Assembly: GCF_900102175.1 (NCBI RefSeq)
Contig: NZ_FNKN01000002.1
Span: 620,001 to 684,000 of the forward strand
From: Microbacterium sp. cf332
Lineage (GTDB): Bacteria; Actinomycetota; Actinomycetes; Actinomycetales; Microbacteriaceae
DNA: 64,000 nucleotides
Direction of reading: 5' to 3'
A program made the translations under genes and the position numbers. The notes beneath the pieces are model-generated. The model made no database searches. It was not told the DNA's origin and saw only the letters and a list, made by a program, of their open reading frames with translations. Positions 60,795 to 64,000 of the stretch are shown in pieces (the first letter of the stretch is position 1; each line of letters starts with the position of its first letter).

Positions 60795-62135
60795 CTACTG
60801 GGGGTCGCCGCCGAGCGGGCCGACGGCGGGGATGGGGCCGCCGTCGTCGGCGCCGGTCTTGCGCCAGCGGGCGATCGCGTTTCCTGCGTGATAGATCACG
60901 AGGGCGGCGATGGTGCCGAGGACGATCGCGCCGAACTGCAGCGAGCCGAGGTTCATCGCGAAGCCGGCGATCGCGATGACGAACGACACCGCGACCGTGT
61001 ACTGGTTCACCGGGCGCGAGAAGTCGACGCGGTTGTCGACCCAGATCTTGATGCCGATCACGCCGATCAGACCGTAGAGCGCCGTCGTGACACCGCCGAG
61101 CACGCCCGCCGGGATGGTGTTGAACACCGCCCCCACCTTGGGCGAGAACGCGAGCAGGATCGCGACGATGCCCGCCACCCAGTACGCGGCGGTCGAGTAG
61201 ACGCGGGTCGCGGCCATGACGCCGATGTTCTCGCCGTAGGTCGTGGTCCCCGAGCCGCCGAAGCCGCCCGCGAGGGTCGTCGCGACACCGTCGGCGATGA
61301 GGGCGCGCCCGGTGTGCTTGTTGATGGACGGGTCGTCGGTCATCGTCGCGACGCCGCGCACGTGGCCGACGTTCTCGGCGATCAGCACGAGCACGACGGG
61401 CAGGAACATCGGGACGATCGACCAGGCCGCGGCATCCCCGATCGCCACGAGGTGGAAGTCGGGCAGGCCGAACCAGTCGGCGGCCTCGACGGCCTCGAAC
61501 TGCACCTGCCCCGTGACGGCGGCCACGACGTAGCCGACGATCACGCCGAGGAAGATCGAGATGCGGCCGAGGAACCCGCGGAACAGCACGCTGAAGAGGA
61601 TGACGGCGCACAGGGTCACCGTCGCGATCTCGGGCTGCAGCTGGAAGTTGTTCCACGCCGCGGGGGCGAGGTTAAAGCCGATCAGCGCGACGATCGCGCC
61701 GGCGACCACGGGCGGCATGAGCTTCTCGATCCAGCCCGTGCCGAAGGCCTGCACGACGAATCCGACGGCGGCGAGCAGGACGCCCGCGACGACGACGCCG
61801 AGGAGTGCCTGCGTGATCTGCTCGGCGGTCTCGAGGCGATTGCCGCCGTTGAGCGCGGTGATCGGCGCGATGAAGGCGAACGACGAACCCAGGTAGCTGG
61901 GCAGCTTGTTGCGTGTGATCAGCAGGAAGACGAGCGTGCCGAGACCCGAGAACAGCAGGGTCGTCGAAACGGGGAAGCCGGTGATGATCGGCACGAGGAA
62001 CGTCGCGCCGAACATCGCGACGACGTGCTGAGCGCCGATCGCGATGGTGCCGGGCCAGTTCAGGCGCTCGCCGGGCTTGACGACGGCGCCGCGCGCGACG
62101 GTGCGACCGTCGCCGTGGAGGGACCAGATGGGCAT
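60795..62135 (-). CDS. UraA/NCS2-type nucleobase permease
   Basis: 446 aa with about 14 transmembrane helices. NCS2 features: 'GAQHVVAMFGATFLVPIITGFP' (about 36-57), the half-helix region SSFAFIAPITAL (about 92), AENVGHVRGVATMTDDPSI (about 245) with a Glu typical of uracil permeases, and GGSGTTTYGENIGVMAATRVYS (about 285) in the second repeat. It imports uracil, or possibly xanthine, with protons. GAGGAG precedes the ATG. It is the second nucleobase permease type in the window, unlinked to the catabolic cluster. Confidence 0.88.
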   Translation of the reverse strand: MPIWSLHGDGRTVARGAVVKPGERLNWPGTIAIGAQHVVAMFGATFLVPIITGFPVSTTLLFSGLGTLVFLLITRNKLPSYLGSSFAFIAPITALNGGNRLETAEQITQALLGVVVAGVLLAAVGFVVQAFGTGWIEKLMPPVVAGAIVALIGFNLAPAAWNNFQLQPEIATVTLCAVILFSVLFRGFLGRISIFLGVIVGYVVAAVTGQVQFEAVEAADWFGLPDFHLVAIGDAAAWSIVPMFLPVVLVLIAENVGHVRGVATMTDDPSINKHTGRALIADGVATTLAGGFGGSGTTTYGENIGVMAATRVYSTAAYWVAGIVAILLAFSPKVGAVFNTIPAGVLGGVTTALYGLIGVIGIKIWVDNRVDFSRPVNQYTVAVSFVIAIAGFAMNLGSLQFGAIVLGTIAALVIYHAGNAIARWRKTGADDGGPIPAVGPLGGDPQ

Positions 62136-62261
62136 GGGGCTCCTCGGGATGATGAGGGATGCGGGATGGAGCGCGAGAGCGGCCCCACCCTACCTGGGAG
62201 ATCCCTGGATGCCCGGTCGGCGCTCCGCGGAGCGGCACGACCCGTGATGCGAAGGGCGGGG

Positions 62262-63143
62262 TCAGCCTGCGAGCGTCTCGAGCAGCTCGCGGTACTTCGC
62301 CGCGGTGCGCTCGACGATCTCGGCGGGCAGTGCCGGGGGAGTGCCGGTCTTGTCCCAGTGGGCGCCCATCCAGTCGCGCACGATCTGCTTGTCGTAGCTC
62401 GCCATGCGCTCGGCGGGAGTCGTACCGGTTCGCCACGCGGCGGCATCCCAGTACCGCGACGAGTCGCTCGTCAGCACCTCGTCGGCCAGGACCAGAAGGC
62501 CGTCCTCGTCGAGGCCGAACTCAAACTTCGAGTCGGCGAGGATCAGACCATTCGCTTCGGCGAGGGCGGCGGCGCGCGTGTAGATCTCGAGCGACGCGTC
62601 GCGCAGGGCGGCGGCGGTCTCGGCGCCCACGAGCTCGACGGTGCGCTCGAACGGGATGTTCTCGTCATGCTCGCCGAGGGGTGCCTTGTAGGCCGGCGTG
62701 TAGATCGGCTCGGGCAGGCGGTCGCCGTTCTCGAGGCCGGCGGGCAACGGGATGCCGCACACCGTGCCGTTCTCGCGGTATTCGGCCCAGCCCGTGCCGG
62801 TCAGGTACCCGCGCACGATGCACTCGATCGGCTGCATGTCGAGTTCGCGCACGACCATGGCGCGTCCGGCGACCGCCGCGGGGGGCTCGACGCCGTCGAG
62901 GAGGTGGTTGGGGAGCGGGCGTCCGCCGTCGGCGCCCGCGAGCTGCGCGAACCACCACAGGCTGAGGCGCGTCAGCAGTTCGCCCTTGCCCGGGATCCCG
63001 GGTTCGAGCACCTGGTCGAACGCGCTGACGCGGTCGCTCGCGACGACGAGCATCCGGTCGCGCGCGCCGTCGGCAGGGCGATAGAGGTCGCGGACCTTGC
63101 CGGAGTAGACGTGCTTCCAGCCGGGCAGATCGAGGGCGCTCAC
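62262..63143 (-). CDS. purC: SAICAR synthetase
   Basis: 293 aa. 'GWKHVYSGKVRDLYRP' (about 8-23) is the ATP-binding start; MLVVASDRVSAFDQVLEP, VVRELDMQPIECIVRGYLTGTGW, 'IPFERTVELVGAE' and ADSKFEFGLDEDGLLVLADEVLTSDSSRYWD are family motifs. It joins CAIR and aspartate to make SAICAR in purine synthesis. The GTG at 63143 has GATAAT 6 nt upstream, so a leaderless start is possible. purS and purQ are about 9 kb away, separated by the cellobiose operon and the nucleobase permease. Confidence 0.95.
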   Translation of the reverse strand: MSALDLPGWKHVYSGKVRDLYRPADGARDRMLVVASDRVSAFDQVLEPGIPGKGELLTRLSLWWFAQLAGADGGRPLPNHLLDGVEPPAAVAGRAMVVRELDMQPIECIVRGYLTGTGWAEYRENGTVCGIPLPAGLENGDRLPEPIYTPAYKAPLGEHDENIPFERTVELVGAETAAALRDASLEIYTRAAALAEANGLILADSKFEFGLDEDGLLVLADEVLTSDSSRYWDAAAWRTGTTPAERMASYDKQIVRDWMGAHWDKTGTPPALPAEIVERTAAKYRELLETLAG

Positions 63144-63170
63144 CCGGCCATTATCCCGGAGCGGCGCGGA

Positions 63171-63213
63171 TTGCCATCACCCGTCGAAACAAGCGTATAG
63201 TCCACATGGACTA
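63171..63213 (+). promoter_or_regulatory. PadR gene promoter with palindromic operator
   Basis: TTGCCA (63171-63176), a 19-bp spacer and TATAGT (63196-63201) make the likely promoter. TAGTCCACATGGACTA (63198-63213) is a perfect 16-bp palindrome overlapping the -10, the expected place for an autorepressor site of the PadR protein. Confidence 0.7.
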
Positions 63214-63231
63214 ATCGAGAGGGGGGGTGTC

Positions 63232-63855
63232 ATGCCGGATGCCGTCGACCGACTCACCCCGCTGGGGCTGATGCTGCTCGCGCTGCTGCACGAGGACGAC
63301 ATGCACGCCTACGAGATGGTCCGTCTGCTGCGCGACCGCAAGGCCGACCGCCTCGTGGCGCTGACGCACGGCACGATCTACCACACGGTCGCCCGTCTCG
63401 AGCGGCAGGGTCTCATCGACGAGGTCGGCATCGACCGCGACGGAAACCGGCCGGAGCGCACGACCTATGCGCTCACCGATGCGGGCGCCGAGATGCTGCT
63501 GGCGTGGGTGCGCCGGGAGCTCCCCGCCATCGACCGGCCCGAGCGCTTCCGCGTCGCGCTCGCCGAGGCGCACAACCTCGACCGTGCCGACGTCGTCGCG
63601 CTCTTGAGCGAGCGACGCGAGGCCCTGGCGGCATCCCTCGAGGCGCACCGCAACGCCCGCGATCACGCCATCGAGCGCGGGTCCTATCCCCAGTTCCTGA
63701 TCGAGGTGCACCGCGAGACGGCCCTGCTGTCAGCGGATGTCGCCTGGCTCGACGAAGCGGTCGAGTACATCCGTCGTTCCGACACCGTCTGGGGGGTCAC
63801 CGACCTCTCCCCGACCGACCGCTATCTGGCACAGAGAGAAGCCGCACGCGCATGA
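63232..63855 (+). CDS. PadR-family regulator of an MFS exporter
   Basis: 207 aa. PadR winged helix about 8-85: 'LMLLALLHEDDMHAYEMVRLLRDRKADRL', THGTIYHTVARLERQGLI and DRDGNRPERTTYALTDAGAEML. The C-terminal helical domain (about 95-185) matches the PadR_C/Vir_act_alpha_C type. A G-rich ribosome binding site precedes the ATG. The stop overlaps the exporter gene start (ATGA), and the palindrome over the -10 suggests that it represses both genes until a drug-like ligand binds. Confidence 0.88.
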   Translation: MPDAVDRLTPLGLMLLALLHEDDMHAYEMVRLLRDRKADRLVALTHGTIYHTVARLERQGLIDEVGIDRDGNRPERTTYALTDAGAEMLLAWVRRELPAIDRPERFRVALAEAHNLDRADVVALLSERREALAASLEAHRNARDHAIERGSYPQFLIEVHRETALLSADVAWLDEAVEYIRRSDTVWGVTDLSPTDRYLAQREAARA

Positions 63856-64000
63856 GCGAGAAGACCAGCACCGTCCGCGCCCCTCAGGGCGCCCCGAACC
63901 CCGTCAGCCCGTGGCCCGCCCTGTGGGCGATGGTCATCGGGTTCTTCATGATCCTCGTCGACACCACGATCGTCTCGGTCGCGAACCCCGCGATCAAGGC
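63852..64000 (+). CDS. MFS multidrug exporter, DHA2 type (C-terminus outside window)
   Basis: 49 codons visible before the right edge. After a polar tail, '[30 protein letters not shown]' begins with the first transmembrane helix and the LDTTIV-like motif of 14-helix (EmrB/QacA-type) MFS exporters. Translationally coupled to the PadR gene, a common pairing in drug efflux. Substrate unknown. Confidence 0.78.
   Translation, partial: [49 protein letters not shown]

Overview
The window is high-GC chromosomal DNA from an actinobacterium, most likely Microbacterium or a close relative in the Microbacteriaceae. The evidence is the strongly G/C-ending codon use, frequent GTG starts, ATGA/GTGA stop-start overlaps, many apparently leaderless genes, a SufS-SufU pair, a CebEFG-BglC-CebR cellobiose operon and a KimA-like transporter. 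About 60 genes are supported. There are no rRNA or tRNA genes, no CRISPR array, and no transposase, integrase or prophage gene. The first gene (DUF4397 protein) and the last (MFS exporter) are cut by the window edges.

Layout. 0-4.6 kb: an envelope glycosylation module on the minus strand (GtrA, GT2, GT39-type) followed by a secreted DUF4397 protein. 4.7-12.75 kb: the potassium operon kdpFABC with kdpDE, preceded by a 27-codon membrane ORF. 12.9-15.5 kb: small genes plus an ArsR/SRPBCC pair. 15.5-17.3 kb: sufS-sufU. 17.5-19.5 kb: a KimA-like K+ importer. 19.6-22.7 kb: two tandem paralogous membrane-anchored proteins of unknown function and an M20 amidohydrolase. 22.8-25.5 kb: a LacI regulator and a GH13 alpha-glucosidase with a palindromic operator. 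25.6 kb: apt.

26.2-51.8 kb is a purine-catabolism supercluster. It holds a fused Fe-S/molybdopterin xanthine dehydrogenase subunit, its FAD subunit, XdhC and a MobA/MocA-like transferase; HpxO-type urate hydroxylase, UraH and UraD; NCS1 permease, allantoin racemase, allantoinase, allantoate amidohydrolase and ureidoglycine-glyoxylate aminotransferase; a DUF3225-amidase fusion suited to the oxalurate/oxamate end of the pathway; a guanine-deaminase-like amidohydrolase; two nitrate/taurine-type ABC importers; and two XRE-cupin regulators. Four transcription units here share a 16-bp interrupted palindrome (half sites resembling TTAAGC and GCTTAA, 4-bp spacer), which I propose as the operator of one regulon.

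51.8-64 kb: a 2-hydroxyacid dehydrogenase, purS-purQ, a complete cellobiose operon with three CebR/CelR-type operators, a VOC dioxygenase-like protein, a UraA-type permease, purC, and a PadR regulator with its MFS exporter.

Non-coding features worth attention are a family of long intergenic palindromes at gene ends (two share a 35-nt core in opposite orientation), a 737-bp gene-free region built from duplicated palindromic units, and at least a dozen genes with a -10 hexamer 6-8 nt before the start codon.
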